10,211 nt of DNA from UBA4615 sp044360485 (GCA_044360485.1 JBIKKG010000113.1:1-10211), one strand, 5' to 3'. Shown: positions 1 to 7,237, numbered from the stretch's first letter. The notes: generated by a model from the letters alone, not told the origin. A program made the numbers and translations.

Positions 1-1
1 C

Positions 2-274
2 GCGCCGCAATGGCAGATCGAGGCCCTGCGCCGGCTGGAAATCCCCGAGGCGCTGCGCCGCAAACACGGCTTTGCAGCCCTCGGCGACGCCGACGGACCG
101 GTCAAGCGCGCGATCTTCGGTGAGAACAATGCGCGACTCTACCAATTCGATGCGCGGCAGCGTTTGGCGCTGGCTGACGATCGGCTCTCGCAGGCGAAGT
201 TGGCGTATGAACGAGAAGACAGCTTGCGGACCAACCTGGCATATGGATTTGTGGCTGGGCGGGGACCGGCCTGA
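2..274 (+). CDS. Amidohydrolase-family protein, C-terminal part (5' end outside window)
   Basis: The reading frame is open from the window edge and ends at TGA 272-274, giving the last 90 residues. The segment IPEALRRKHGF followed about 15 residues later by KRAIFGENNARLY resembles the C-terminal end of amidohydrolase-2 (PF04909, TIM-barrel metal-dependent hydrolase) proteins. In that family a conserved Asn-Ala-x-x-x-Tyr helix closes the barrel. The metal-binding His and Asp residues would lie upstream, outside the window, so activity and substrate cannot be judged. Family members hydrolyse lactones or decarboxylate aromatic acids. The next gene on the same strand, a 3-hydroxyacyl-CoA dehydrogenase, begins 147 nt downstream, which suggests but does not prove a shared catabolic cluster. 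Family assignment is moderately sure; the specific role is unknown. Confidence 0.62.
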   Translation, partial: APQWQIEALRRLEIPEALRRKHGFAALGDADGPVKRAIFGENNARLYQFDARQRLALADDRLSQAKLAYEREDSLRTNLAYGFVAGRGPA

Positions 275-421
275 TTCAGTGTTTGAACGTCGATGCCACG
301 CGCGATGAAGCCTTGCTTGCTGCAACGATGGCCGCCGGAGTGGGTGGGCTGAAGTTGAAGTAAGCCTTTAATGAGCGGCTCGCGCCTCTGACCTATTTTT
401 TTCTCTTCAGGACCTTTCAAC

Positions 422-1270
422 ATGACAATTCATTCAGTGGGCATCATCGGCGCCGGCACCATGGGTAACGGCATTGCGCAGGTCTGCGCAGTGAATGGCA
501 TCCCGGTGGTGCTGGTCGACGTGGCCCAACCGGCGCTTGAACGCGGCCTGGGCGCCGTGCGCAACAACCTCGAGCGCCTGGTGCAAAAAGAAAAGATGTC
601 GGTGGCTGATCGCGATGCAGCGCTTGGGCGCATCCGCTGCACCACGCAGTACGACGATCTCAACGGGCTGCCCCTGGTCATCGAGGCGGCCACTGAAAAC
701 CCCGAGATCAAGGTGAAGATCCTCAAGCAGCTCGATGCTTTGCTGGCGCCCGAGGCCATCATTGCCACCAACACCTCGTCCATCTCCATCACCATGCTGG
801 CGGCAGCCACGCAACGTGCGGACCGGTTTGTGGCGATGCACTTCTTCAACCCCGCGCCGGTGATGGCGCTGGTGGAGATCGTGCGCGGCCTGCAGACCAG
901 CGATGCCACGCACGATGCGGTCTTCGATCTGGCCAAGCGCCTGGGCAAGACTCCCATCAGCGTGCGCAACGCCCCCGGCTTCGTGGTGAACCGCATTCTG
1001 GTGCCGATGATCAACGAGGCGTTTTTCGTGCTGGCAGAAGGGATTGCCAAGCCGGAGGACATCGACGCCGGCATGCGGCTGGGCTGCAACCAGCCGATCG
1101 GGCCGCTGGCTCTCGCCGACCTGATCGGCCTGGATGTGTGCCTGGCCGTCATGAACACCTACATGGCCGAGTTCAACGACTCCAAGTACCGGCCCTGCCC
1201 GCTGCTCAAGGAAATGGTGGCGGCCGGGCGGCTGGGCCGCAAGACCGGGCGCGGGGTGTACGCGTACTGA
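422..1270 (+). CDS. 3-hydroxybutyryl-CoA dehydrogenase (3-hydroxyacyl-CoA dehydrogenase family)
   Basis: A complete 282-residue protein, the normal length for stand-alone short-chain 3-hydroxyacyl-CoA dehydrogenases. These enzymes oxidise (S)-3-hydroxyacyl-CoA to 3-oxoacyl-CoA with NAD(P)+ in the cytoplasm, in beta-oxidation, butanoate metabolism or aromatic ring-cleavage pathways (Hbd/PaaH type). The N-terminal Rossmann domain (about 4-183) carries GAGTMGNGIAQ at residues 10-20. Catalytic positions known from human HADH are all present: Ser119 in NTSS, His140 in MHFFNP, Glu152 in VEIV and Asn190 in GFVVNR. The C-terminal dimerisation domain (about 185-282) ends in the typical GRKTGRGVYAY. 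An AGGA Shine-Dalgarno at 409-412 lies 9 nt before the ATG. A hairpin at 1282-1300 follows the gene. Substrate chain length is not determined by the sequence. Confidence 0.95.
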   Translation: MTIHSVGIIGAGTMGNGIAQVCAVNGIPVVLVDVAQPALERGLGAVRNNLERLVQKEKMSVADRDAALGRIRCTTQYDDLNGLPLVIEAATENPEIKVKILKQLDALLAPEAIIATNTSSISITMLAAATQRADRFVAMHFFNPAPVMALVEIVRGLQTSDATHDAVFDLAKRLGKTPISVRNAPGFVVNRILVPMINEAFFVLAEGIAKPEDIDAGMRLGCNQPIGPLALADLIGLDVCLAVMNTYMAEFNDSKYRPCPLLKEMVAAGRLGRKTGRGVYAY

Positions 1271-1281
1271 GCGCGCTGACA

Positions 1282-1300
1282 GAGCCCACAGACTGGGCTC
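1282..1300 (+). terminator. Terminator-like stem-loop after the 3-hydroxyacyl-CoA dehydrogenase
   Basis: Perfect 7-bp inverted repeat, GAGCCCA and TGGGCTC, with the 5-nt loop CAGAC. It starts 11 nt after the TGA of the dehydrogenase and ends 39 nt before mntA. No T-run follows (the next bases are AGAGACTGAG), so it is not a textbook intrinsic terminator. It could still end transcription weakly or protect the 3' end of the mRNA. Confidence 0.42.
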
Positions 1301-1339
1301 AGAGACTGAGCGTCGGGTCTGCGTTACCCTTGACACATC

Positions 1340-1744
1340 ATGGATCGTGATCAGCTCATCAGCCGTTTGCGCGCACTGCTCAATGAGCAGCCGGGCATCG
1401 CGTGTGCCTGGTTGTTTGGCAGCCGGGCAAGGGATGAGCAGCATGCCGGCAGCGACGTGGATGTCGCGGTTCTGATGGAGCAAACGCCCGCCCCTACGCT
1501 GGAGGGCGCAGGCTTTGATCTGGCTGACGCCTTGTCCCGTGCCCTCGGTTTGCCAGTACAGGTCGTGATCGCCAACACGGCGCCAGCGGATCTCATGCAT
1601 CGCGTGTTGCGTGATGGGGTGCTGGTGGCCGAGGCCAATCCATCAGCGCGTATTCGATTTGAGGTCGCCACCCGCAACGAGTGGTTCGACCTCAAGCCGA
1701 TCCTGGACCAGTACCGCCGAGCCGGGCGCTTCGCCAATGGTTGA
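1340..1744 (+). CDS. mntA: MntA-type minimal nucleotidyltransferase antitoxin (type VII TA system)
   Basis: A 134-residue protein with a minimal nucleotidyltransferase (MNT) fold. The signature GSx10DxD is clear: Gly27-Ser28, then Asp39 and Asp41 in GSDVDVAV. In studied MNT-HEPN pairs (Shewanella MntA/HepT and relatives) the MNT protein transfers AMP from ATP to a tyrosine of the HEPN toxin and so silences its RNase activity. The third acidic residue expected on the next strand (usually V-D-hydrophobic) appears to be Gln74 in LPVQVVIAN, which may alter metal binding. The start is constrained because an in-frame TGA lies at 1331-1333, so ATG 1340 is the first possible start. No clear Shine-Dalgarno precedes it. 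The 3' end overlaps hepT by 8 nt, implying coupled translation of a two-gene operon. Confidence 0.87.
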   Translation: MDRDQLISRLRALLNEQPGIACAWLFGSRARDEQHAGSDVDVAVLMEQTPAPTLEGAGFDLADALSRALGLPVQVVIANTAPADLMHRVLRDGVLVAEANPSARIRFEVATRNEWFDLKPILDQYRRAGRFANG

Positions 1745-2162
1745 CCAGGACCTCGTTCTGAAGAAGCTGGCGTACATCGAGACCTGCGTCCAGCAGCTGC
1801 GCAGCCTTGCCCGTTTGGATGACATCGAGACCGATGTTCGAGAAGAGCGATTTGTGGTCCACACGCTGCAACTCGCTGCACAAGCGGCCTTGGATGTGGC
1901 ATCTCATGTCGTGTCAGATCAGAAGTTGGGTGAGCCAGCCACCAACCGAGAGCTCTTCGACCTGCTGCACGCAGCCGGTTGGATCACCTCTGATTGCGCG
2001 CAAGTGATGGGGCGGCTTGCCGGGTTTCGCAATATGGTGGTGCACGGCTATGAGCGCGTGAACCTGGGCATCGTCAAAGACGTGGTGCGCCACCGCCTCA
2101 CCGATCTGCTGGCGTATTGCGCGGCGATCCGCACTGCGAGCGGCCGCACTCAATCTATATAG
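1737..2162 (+). CDS. hepT: HepT-type HEPN ribonuclease toxin (type VII TA system)
   Basis: A 141-residue, largely helical protein. The hallmark RNase motif Rx4HxY of HepT/HEPN toxins is present as RNMVVHGY: Arg98, His103 and Tyr105. In characterised systems the Arg and His form the RNA-cleaving site across the dimer, and the Tyr is AMPylated by the partner MntA. ATG 1737 was chosen because it overlaps the mntA stop by 8 nt and gives the usual family length. The open frame extends further upstream (ATG 1611), but that part is a shadow of mntA. The downstream gene is convergent, with only 17 nt between the two stops, so the module has its own end. Such modules act in stress response or phage defence, or as addiction elements; which applies here cannot be told from sequence. 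Confidence 0.88.
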   Translation: MVDQDLVLKKLAYIETCVQQLRSLARLDDIETDVREERFVVHTLQLAAQAALDVASHVVSDQKLGEPATNRELFDLLHAAGWITSDCAQVMGRLAGFRNMVVHGYERVNLGIVKDVVRHRLTDLLAYCAAIRTASGRTQSI

Positions 2163-2179
2163 CGGTCAGTTCCAGCGCA

Positions 2180-3361
2180 TCAGCCCGCTGCGCGATATAC
2201 CTCACGCTTGAGCTCGAACGAAAACGGATGCCAGAAGGCGGTGTCGCGTTGCGCCATCACGATGCCCGCGATGCCGCGCCGGGGATTGATCCACCAGTGT
2301 GTGCCGGCCATGCCACCCCACTGGAACTCATCGACTGAATCGGGTGGGTCGATGGATGACTCCGACAGCGATACCGCGCCGCCCAGACCGAAGGCCTTGC
2401 CCTGTACCGGTTTGGGAAAGCCGGTGTACACGCCCTCGGGCAGGTGGTTGCGCATCATGAGTGCGAGCGTCTCGGGCTTGAGCAGGGTGGGCCCGCCCGG
2501 AATGAGACTGCGCAGGAAGGCGATGGTGTCGTGCAGGCTGGAATACAACCCGCCGCCACCCGACAGGCGCGCCACCGGACGCAGACAGACACTCGCAAAC
2601 GGACCCTCATCCACGCGCGTCAGGCCGGGCTTGAGCGGATTGTTGAGGCTCGCCCCCCGGTAATACGCGACCAGCCGGGGCAGGTCGGCGGGCGGCACCG
2701 CAAAGCCCGTGTCATGCATCCCCAGCGGCTCAAAGATGCGGCTCTGCAGGAAGGTATCGAAGCGCTGACCGCTCACCACTTCCACCAGGCGGCTGAGCAC
2801 ATCGGTGGCAATCGAATAAGCCCAGGACGTACCGGGGTGAAAGGCCAGCGGCAGGCCTTCCAGGACATCGATCATCTCGGCCAGCGTGGTGCTGCTGGAG
2901 CGCACGTTGCGATCGACAAAGGCCTGAAAGAGCAAGGTGCCCGGATCGAGCAGACCGTAGCCCAGGCCAGAGCTGTGACACAGCAGATGGCGTACCGTGA
3001 TCGAACTGCGTGCGGGTTCGGTCTGATCCAGCGCGGTGGCGCCAGGTTTGAGCACCTGGCGATTGCCCAGCTGTGGGATGAAGCGCTCGATCGGGTCGTC
3101 CAGGCTAAGCTTGCCTGCTTCCATCAGCATCAGCACCGCGCAGGAAGTGACCAGCTTGGTACTGGAGAACATCCGAAAGAGGTGATCTTCGCCGAGCTTG
3201 ATGCCGCGCTCGCGATCGGCAAAGCCTGCGCAGTGCAGGTCGACCAGGTCGCGGCCATGTAGCACGGCGCTTGAGACGCCGGCCAGTAACTCGCCATCAA
3301 CGGCGCGTTGCATGGCGGCATGCAGGCCGGAGAAATCGCGTGTCTGGGTGCTGGCGGTCAT
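2180..3361 (-). CDS. Serine hydrolase, beta-lactamase/family VIII esterase fold (paralogue 1)
   Basis: A 393-residue protein when started at the ATG at 3359-3361. A GTG at 3467-3469 would add 36 unlikely residues running through a tandem repeat, so it was not used. The nucleophile motif SxxK is Ser66-Ser-Thr-Lys69 in FRMFSSTKL. The second motif is Tyr182-Ser in WAYSIATDVLSRLVEVVSG, typical of family VIII carboxylesterases, where classic AmpC has YxN. The third box is WGGMAGTHWW (348-357) in place of KTG. Family members (EstB-like, COG1680) are mainly esterases acting on short acyl esters, with weak or no beta-lactamase activity. No signal peptide is seen, so the protein is probably cytoplasmic. 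It is about two-thirds identical by eye to the gene directly upstream, hence a tandem duplicate. Substrate unknown. Confidence 0.9.
   Translation of the reverse strand: MTASTQTRDFSGLHAAMQRAVDGELLAGVSSAVLHGRDLVDLHCAGFADRERGIKLGEDHLFRMFSSTKLVTSCAVLMLMEAGKLSLDDPIERFIPQLGNRQVLKPGATALDQTEPARSSITVRHLLCHSSGLGYGLLDPGTLLFQAFVDRNVRSSSTTLAEMIDVLEGLPLAFHPGTSWAYSIATDVLSRLVEVVSGQRFDTFLQSRIFEPLGMHDTGFAVPPADLPRLVAYYRGASLNNPLKPGLTRVDEGPFASVCLRPVARLSGGGGLYSSLHDTIAFLRSLIPGGPTLLKPETLALMMRNHLPEGVYTGFPKPVQGKAFGLGGAVSLSESSIDPPDSVDEFQWGGMAGTHWWINPRRGIAGIVMAQRDTAFWHPFSFELKREVYRAAG
2436..2461. repeat. 26-bp identical direct repeat, copy in hydrolase paralogue 1
   Basis: These 26 bases are identical to 3730-3755 in the neighbouring paralogue. 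Both copies encode the same stretch of the protein, around LMMRNHLPEG. The repeat reflects common ancestry and strong conservation of this segment, and could serve as a recombination site between the two genes. Confidence 0.75.
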
Positions 3362-3424
3362 GGTGTGTTCCAGGTGGGTCAAGCACAGCTTGACGGTGTG
3401 GGTGTGTGGCGAAAGATGCTGGGC

Positions 3425-3448
3425 GAATCGGCAAATCGGCAAATCGGC
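3425..3448. repeat. Tandem 8-bp repeat (three units) between the two hydrolase genes
   Basis: Three head-to-tail 8-bp units: GAATCGGC, AAATCGGC, AAATCGGC. The first differs from the others at one base. They sit in the 100-nt gap between the two paralogous hydrolases, 64 nt upstream of the chosen start of the downstream copy, and so in its mRNA leader or promoter region. Arrays like this can change copy number by slipped-strand mispairing. With only three units this is a weak candidate. Confidence 0.7.
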
Positions 3449-3461
3449 GCAGCGATGCAGC

Positions 3462-4676
3462 CTAAGCACTGCCCACTGCAGCGTAGACCGCGCGCTTCAT
3501 CTCAAACGCGAAGGGGTGCCAGAAGGCCATCTGGCGCTGGGCCATCACGATGCCAGCCAAATTCAAGCGCGGATTGATCCACCAGTGCGTGCCCGCAATG
3601 CCGCCCCACTGGAACTCCTGTGTCGACTCAGGCGGATCGATCACCGAGGGCGTCAGCGTGACCGCACCGCCCAGCCCGAAGCCCTTGCCCTTGACCTCGC
3701 CGGAGGCAGCAAACCGGATCGACACACCTTCGGGCAGGTGGTTGCGCATCATGAGCGCCAGCGTGTCGGCCTTCAGCAGCGTGGGCGAATCACCCGATGC
3801 GCCCGGCATGAGGCTGCGAATGAGCGCAATCATGTCGGGCAGCGATGACACCAGACCTCCGCCGCCCGAGAGCATCGGGACTTCACGCAGATAAGCCCCA
3901 GGGAAGGGCGCCTGATCGGTGCGGGTGAGCCCGGGTTTCAGTGGTTCGGTCAGGCTGGCACCGGCGTAGTACCCCACCAGCCGGTGCTGATCGGCCGTTG
4001 GCACCACGAAGCCGGTATCGCGCATGCCCAGCGGCTGGAAGATACGCCGACTCAGGAACGCGTCGAAGCGCTCGCCACTGACCACTTCCACCAGCCGCGC
4101 CAGCACATCGGTGGCCACCGAGTACTCCCATGACGTGCCGGGGTGAAACGACAGCGGCAGCTCGGCGAGCTTGTCCATCATGCCTTCCAGGGTGGAGCCT
4201 GGGTGCAGCATCTTGCGCTCGGTGTACGCCTTGAACATCAGGGTGCCCGGGTCCAGCAGCCCGTAACTGAGGCCCGCGCTGTGGGTCAGCAAATGGCGTA
4301 CGGTGATCGGGCCGCGCGCTGGTTCGGTCTGGTCGAGCGCAGTGGCCCCGGCCTTGAGCACCTGGCGGTTGTCCAGTTGAGGAATGTGCTGCGCCACCGG
4401 GTCGTCGAGTCCGATCAGCCCGTCTTCGATTAGCCCCATGACCGCGCAGGTGGTGATGAGCTTGGTATTGGAGAAGGCGCGAAAGAGGTGGTCGGTGCGC
4501 AGCGGCGTGCCGGCTTCACGATCGGCCAGTCCGGTGCAGTGCAGGTCGATTAGGTCACGGCCTTGCAGGACGGCGCTTGACACGCCGGACAACAGATCAG
4601 CTTCGACGCTCTTGCGCATCGCTGCATGCAGCGGTGAAAAGTTGTGCTTCGAGGGGCGAACAGTCAGGTCATTCAT
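3462..4676 (-). CDS. Serine hydrolase, beta-lactamase/family VIII esterase fold (paralogue 2)
   Basis: A 404-residue protein of the same family as its downstream neighbour. The nucleophile motif is Ser69-Asn-Thr-Lys72 (FRAFSNTKL), the tyrosine motif is Tyr185-Ser in WEYSVATDVLARLVEVVSG, and the KTG-equivalent box is WGGIAGTHWW (357-366). No signal peptide is visible. Its ATG overlaps the TGA of the upstream acyl-CoA synthetase as ATGA (4673-4676), a strong sign of translational coupling and a shared task. A likely inferred role is hydrolysis of an ester or lactone whose acid product is activated by the synthetase. Differences from paralogue 1 gather at the extreme N-terminus, around residues 150-170 and around 316-330, where substrate specificity could differ. 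Fold and family are certain; substrate is unknown. Confidence 0.91.
   Translation of the reverse strand: MNDLTVRPSKHNFSPLHAAMRKSVEADLLSGVSSAVLQGRDLIDLHCTGLADREAGTPLRTDHLFRAFSNTKLITTCAVMGLIEDGLIGLDDPVAQHIPQLDNRQVLKAGATALDQTEPARGPITVRHLLTHSAGLSYGLLDPGTLMFKAYTERKMLHPGSTLEGMMDKLAELPLSFHPGTSWEYSVATDVLARLVEVVSGERFDAFLSRRIFQPLGMRDTGFVVPTADQHRLVGYYAGASLTEPLKPGLTRTDQAPFPGAYLREVPMLSGGGGLVSSLPDMIALIRSLMPGASGDSPTLLKADTLALMMRNHLPEGVSIRFAASGEVKGKGFGLGGAVTLTPSVIDPPESTQEFQWGGIAGTHWWINPRLNLAGIVMAQRQMAFWHPFAFEMKRAVYAAVGSA
3730..3755. repeat. 26-bp identical direct repeat, copy in hydrolase paralogue 2
   Basis: Partner of the identical 26 bases at 2436-2461, offset by 1294 bp and at the equivalent codons of the paralogue. 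A crossover here would leave a single in-frame hybrid hydrolase. Confidence 0.75.
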
Positions 4677-6388
4677 CGGAAGGTTTCTTCCAGAAACTCC
4701 ATGGCGCAGCGGGGCCCGCTGGCAGGGCGTTTGTTTTCGTGGCCGCGCAATTCCACGCGACGGATCTTGCCGCTGATGGTCTTGGGCAGATCAGAAAATT
4801 CAATGCGCCGCACCATCTTGTAAGGCGACACGCGCGCCTTCAGAAACTTGAAGATCGCGCCGGCCGTGGCGGCATCGGGCGCATGGCCGGGTGCCAGGAT
4901 CACGTAGGCCTTAGGCACGAAACCACGCACCGGATCCGGGGAAGGCACCACGGCGGCCTCAGCCACAGCCGGGTGCTCGATGAGTGCGCTTTCAAGCTCG
5001 AAGGGGCTGATCCGATAGCCCGAGGCCTTGAACACATCATCGGCCCGGCCCACGTAGGTGATGTAGCCCTGCTCATCGCGCGTGCCGACGTCACCGGTGT
5101 GGTAGTGGCCGTCACGCATGGCTTCGGCCGTCTTGGCGGTATCGTCGGCATAGCCGTCCATCAGCGGCGTGGGGCGCGTGCGCAGGTCGATGCAGATCTC
5201 GCCTTCGTCCGCGGGCTTGCCGTCGGGGTCCAACAGCACGATCTGATAGCCCGGCAACGGACGCCCCATGGAGCCGGGCTTGAGTGCCTGCCCAGGCGGG
5301 TTGCCGATCTGGGCGGTGGTTTCGGTCTGACCGTAACCGTCGCGAATGCTCAGCCCCCAGGCCGCACGCACCTGCTCGATCACTTCGGGGTTCAGTGGCT
5401 CACCGGCAGAGATGACTTCGCGCAGCGGCACCTGCCAGCGCTTCATGTCCTCCAGGATCAGCATGCGCCAGACCGTGGGCGGCGCGCACAGCGTCTTCAC
5501 GCCGTACTTCACCAGCACATCCAGAATGGCGGGCCCGTTGAAGCGCGTGTAGTTGTAAATGAAGACGCAGGCCTGCGCATTGAGGGGCGCGAAAAAGCAG
5601 CTCCATGCGTGCTTGGCCCATCCCGGCGAGCTGATGGTCCAGTGCACATCGCCCGGCTGCAAGCCCAGCCAGTACATGGTGGACAGATGGCCCACCGGGT
5701 AGCTCTGGCGCGAGTGGCGCACCAGCTTGGGCTGGGCGGTCGTGCCCGATGTGAAGTACTCGAGCAGCGGCTCATGCACGCTCAGTGGCGCGGCTGGCGT
5801 AAACGCCTGCGCACTGTGCTGCGCATCGCGGTAGTCGATCCAGCCCGAAGGCGGCGCCCCATGGGCGGCGCGTCCACCATCACCCGCAAAAATGCAACCC
5901 ACGCCGCGGATCGCGTCTTGCGACAGCTCGGCCACCCGGCTTTGCCCGGTGGCATTGGTCAGGATCCAGCGGACCCGCCCGCGCGCAATCCGGTCGGCCA
6001 GATCGGCACCCGACAGCAGCGTGGTCGCCGGGATGACCACCACGCCAAGCTTGATTGCGGCCAGCATGGTTTCCCAGAGCGGCACTTCGTTGCCCAGCAT
6101 CAGCAGCATGCGGTCGCCTGCCTGCGCACCCAGCGAGACCAGGAAGTTGGCCACCTGCGAAGAGCGCTGCGACAACTGCGCGTAGGTGAGCTTTGCCTCG
6201 ATGCCGCTCTCCTCCACGATGTGCAGGGCGGGCTTGTCGTTGTCGCGGGCCATGGCGTCGAAGTAATCGATCGCCCAATTGAAGTGACTCAGTGCCGGCC
6301 AGCTGAAGTGTGTGCTGGCTGCATCCAGATCGGTGCGCCGTGAGAGCAGGCCATCGCGCGCGGCCAGGAAGTGCTGCAGTTCGCTCAT
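4673..6388 (-). CDS. Acyl-CoA synthetase (AMP-forming), medium-chain/aromatic acid type
   Basis: A 571-residue ANL-superfamily adenylating enzyme. It should activate a carboxylic acid with ATP to an acyl-AMP and then to the CoA thioester, in the cytoplasm. Motifs in order: phosphate loop TSGTTAQPK (213-221), GYGQTE (351-356, adenine/AMP binding), TGD with Asp433 (431-433, ribose), GRADDVFKASGYRISPFE (447-464, hinge and CoA domain) and PKTISGK with the adenylation lysine Lys541. The SGTTAxPK loop and the long N-terminal lead with HFNWAIDYFDAMA resemble medium-chain acyl-CoA synthetases (ACSM type) rather than acetyl-CoA synthetase. A good Shine-Dalgarno (AAGAGGA on the coding strand, 6396-6402) lies 7 nt before the ATG. 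The 3' end overlaps hydrolase paralogue 2 by 4 nt. The acid used is not determinable from sequence. Confidence 0.93.
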   Translation of the reverse strand: MSELQHFLAARDGLLSRRTDLDAASTHFSWPALSHFNWAIDYFDAMARDNDKPALHIVEESGIEAKLTYAQLSQRSSQVANFLVSLGAQAGDRMLLMLGNEVPLWETMLAAIKLGVVVIPATTLLSGADLADRIARGRVRWILTNATGQSRVAELSQDAIRGVGCIFAGDGGRAAHGAPPSGWIDYRDAQHSAQAFTPAAPLSVHEPLLEYFTSGTTAQPKLVRHSRQSYPVGHLSTMYWLGLQPGDVHWTISSPGWAKHAWSCFFAPLNAQACVFIYNYTRFNGPAILDVLVKYGVKTLCAPPTVWRMLILEDMKRWQVPLREVISAGEPLNPEVIEQVRAAWGLSIRDGYGQTETTAQIGNPPGQALKPGSMGRPLPGYQIVLLDPDGKPADEGEICIDLRTRPTPLMDGYADDTAKTAEAMRDGHYHTGDVGTRDEQGYITYVGRADDVFKASGYRISPFELESALIEHPAVAEAAVVPSPDPVRGFVPKAYVILAPGHAPDAATAGAIFKFLKARVSPYKMVRRIEFSDLPKTISGKIRRVELRGHENKRPASGPRCAMEFLEETFR

Positions 6389-6421
6389 GGTGAGATCCTC
6401 TTGACTGATTGACCGAGTGGG

Positions 6422-7237
6422 TTATTTCGCCCGCCCGGGATAGCTCACGGCCATGCCATCACGCACATCCTGCTGGATGCCGTATTGCGGGAAGGGATAG
6501 CGAAAGCCGTTCTTGGCCAGCGCATGCATGCCGGTGATGGCCTTGGCGAGCAGTGCGGGCGGCAAGGCCATGAGCATTTCGTCGTCGAGCACGCCGCCGT
6601 AGCGCCGCTCGGCAAAGCAGGGAATCGACAGACTGGGTTCGCCGGTGCTCAGTGCGCGACCCCAGGAATCGGAGCAGGCCGACTCCCCCACCACGCTCCA
6701 GTCGAAGCGCTTGTAGCCCGTCCATTGCAGACCATTGATGAAATAGATCATCGCCCCGGGTGTGGCGTAGAACAGCGCAATGTCTGGCGGGTCCAGTCGC
6801 CCCGAGGCAAGTGGGGCCACAGCCAGTGCGGCGGCCGGCGGCGGGGTGTGCATGGCGTTCTGATGCGCCCGTGTGTCTTCGGGGGTGGCGTACCAAACGC
6901 CCACCATGCCCTTGGCGGTGCGCCACTCCTCATCAGCCGGGCCCAGGCCAACCACCGCCTTGCATTGCGCCCCCACCAGGTCGGCACCGGTGATGCCCAC
7001 CGTCCATCCAAGGCGCGCCGCCTGCGCGACGATCTGATCCGTGGTGTGCACCGACTTGGGCCGTCGAATACGAGGGATGGCCTCCATTTCGGCCACGGTC
7101 TGAAAGCGTTTGATGCCGAACGGCAGGGCGCGCAACTTGAGTAACCGTTCCAGCTCGCTGGCCAGGGCGGCCCAGTCGGTTCCGGCCGATCCTGAGGGGG
7201 CTGCGGGGGCTGCGGGCGTGGTGGCGGGTGCGTGCAT
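6422..7237 (-). CDS. DUF169 family protein of unknown function
   Basis: A 271-residue protein recognised as DUF169 (COG2043) by the pattern in its second half: NGLQWTGYKRFDWSVVGESAC, then a Pro-Cys segment SLSIPCFAERRYGGVLDDEM, and a C-terminal P-x-x-L-L-A-K-A-I helix. Residues 4-18 are an Ala/Pro-rich, probably disordered tail. Three cysteines (92 in GAQCKAVVG, 188 in ESACSD, 207 in IPCF) lie in the conserved-looking segments and could bind a metal or cofactor; this is inference. No signal peptide or membrane segment is seen. GGAG (7248-7251, minus sense) lies 10 nt before the ATG. It sits 33 nt upstream of the acyl-CoA synthetase and 81 nt downstream of the Bug receptor, so it is probably co-transcribed with both. 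I know of no established biochemical function for the family. Confidence 0.84.
   Translation of the reverse strand: MHAPATTPAAPAAPSGSAGTDWAALASELERLLKLRALPFGIKRFQTVAEMEAIPRIRRPKSVHTTDQIVAQAARLGWTVGITGADLVGAQCKAVVGLGPADEEWRTAKGMVGVWYATPEDTRAHQNAMHTPPPAAALAVAPLASGRLDPPDIALFYATPGAMIYFINGLQWTGYKRFDWSVVGESACSDSWGRALSTGEPSLSIPCFAERRYGGVLDDEMLMALPPALLAKAITGMHALAKNGFRYPFPQYGIQQDVRDGMAVSYPGRAK

Noticed and set aside
1330..1335. TTGACA as a -35 box for a promoter inside or before mntA
   Set aside because: No matching -10 hexamer lies at about 17 bp, and the position would place the start site within the coding sequence.
434..1600. Long minus-strand open frame across the 3-hydroxyacyl-CoA dehydrogenase and mntA
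   Set aside because: It is antisense to a gene with complete catalytic motifs and has no recognisable domain. High G+C produces such shadow frames.
2163..2200. Bidirectional terminator between hepT and hydrolase paralogue 1
   Set aside because: Only a 5-bp GCGCA/TGCGC pairing with a 9-nt loop is visible, with no T-run on either strand.
5728..5754. SGTTA instead of SGTTG in the phosphate loop of the acyl-CoA synthetase as a defect
   Set aside because: Ala at this position is, to my knowledge, usual in medium-chain-type synthetases, and all other motifs are intact.
4577..6343. 588-residue plus-strand open frame antisense to the acyl-CoA synthetase
   Set aside because: The minus strand carries all ANL motifs in order. 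The antisense product is His/Arg/Gly-rich with no domain and is an artefact of G/C-rich third positions.
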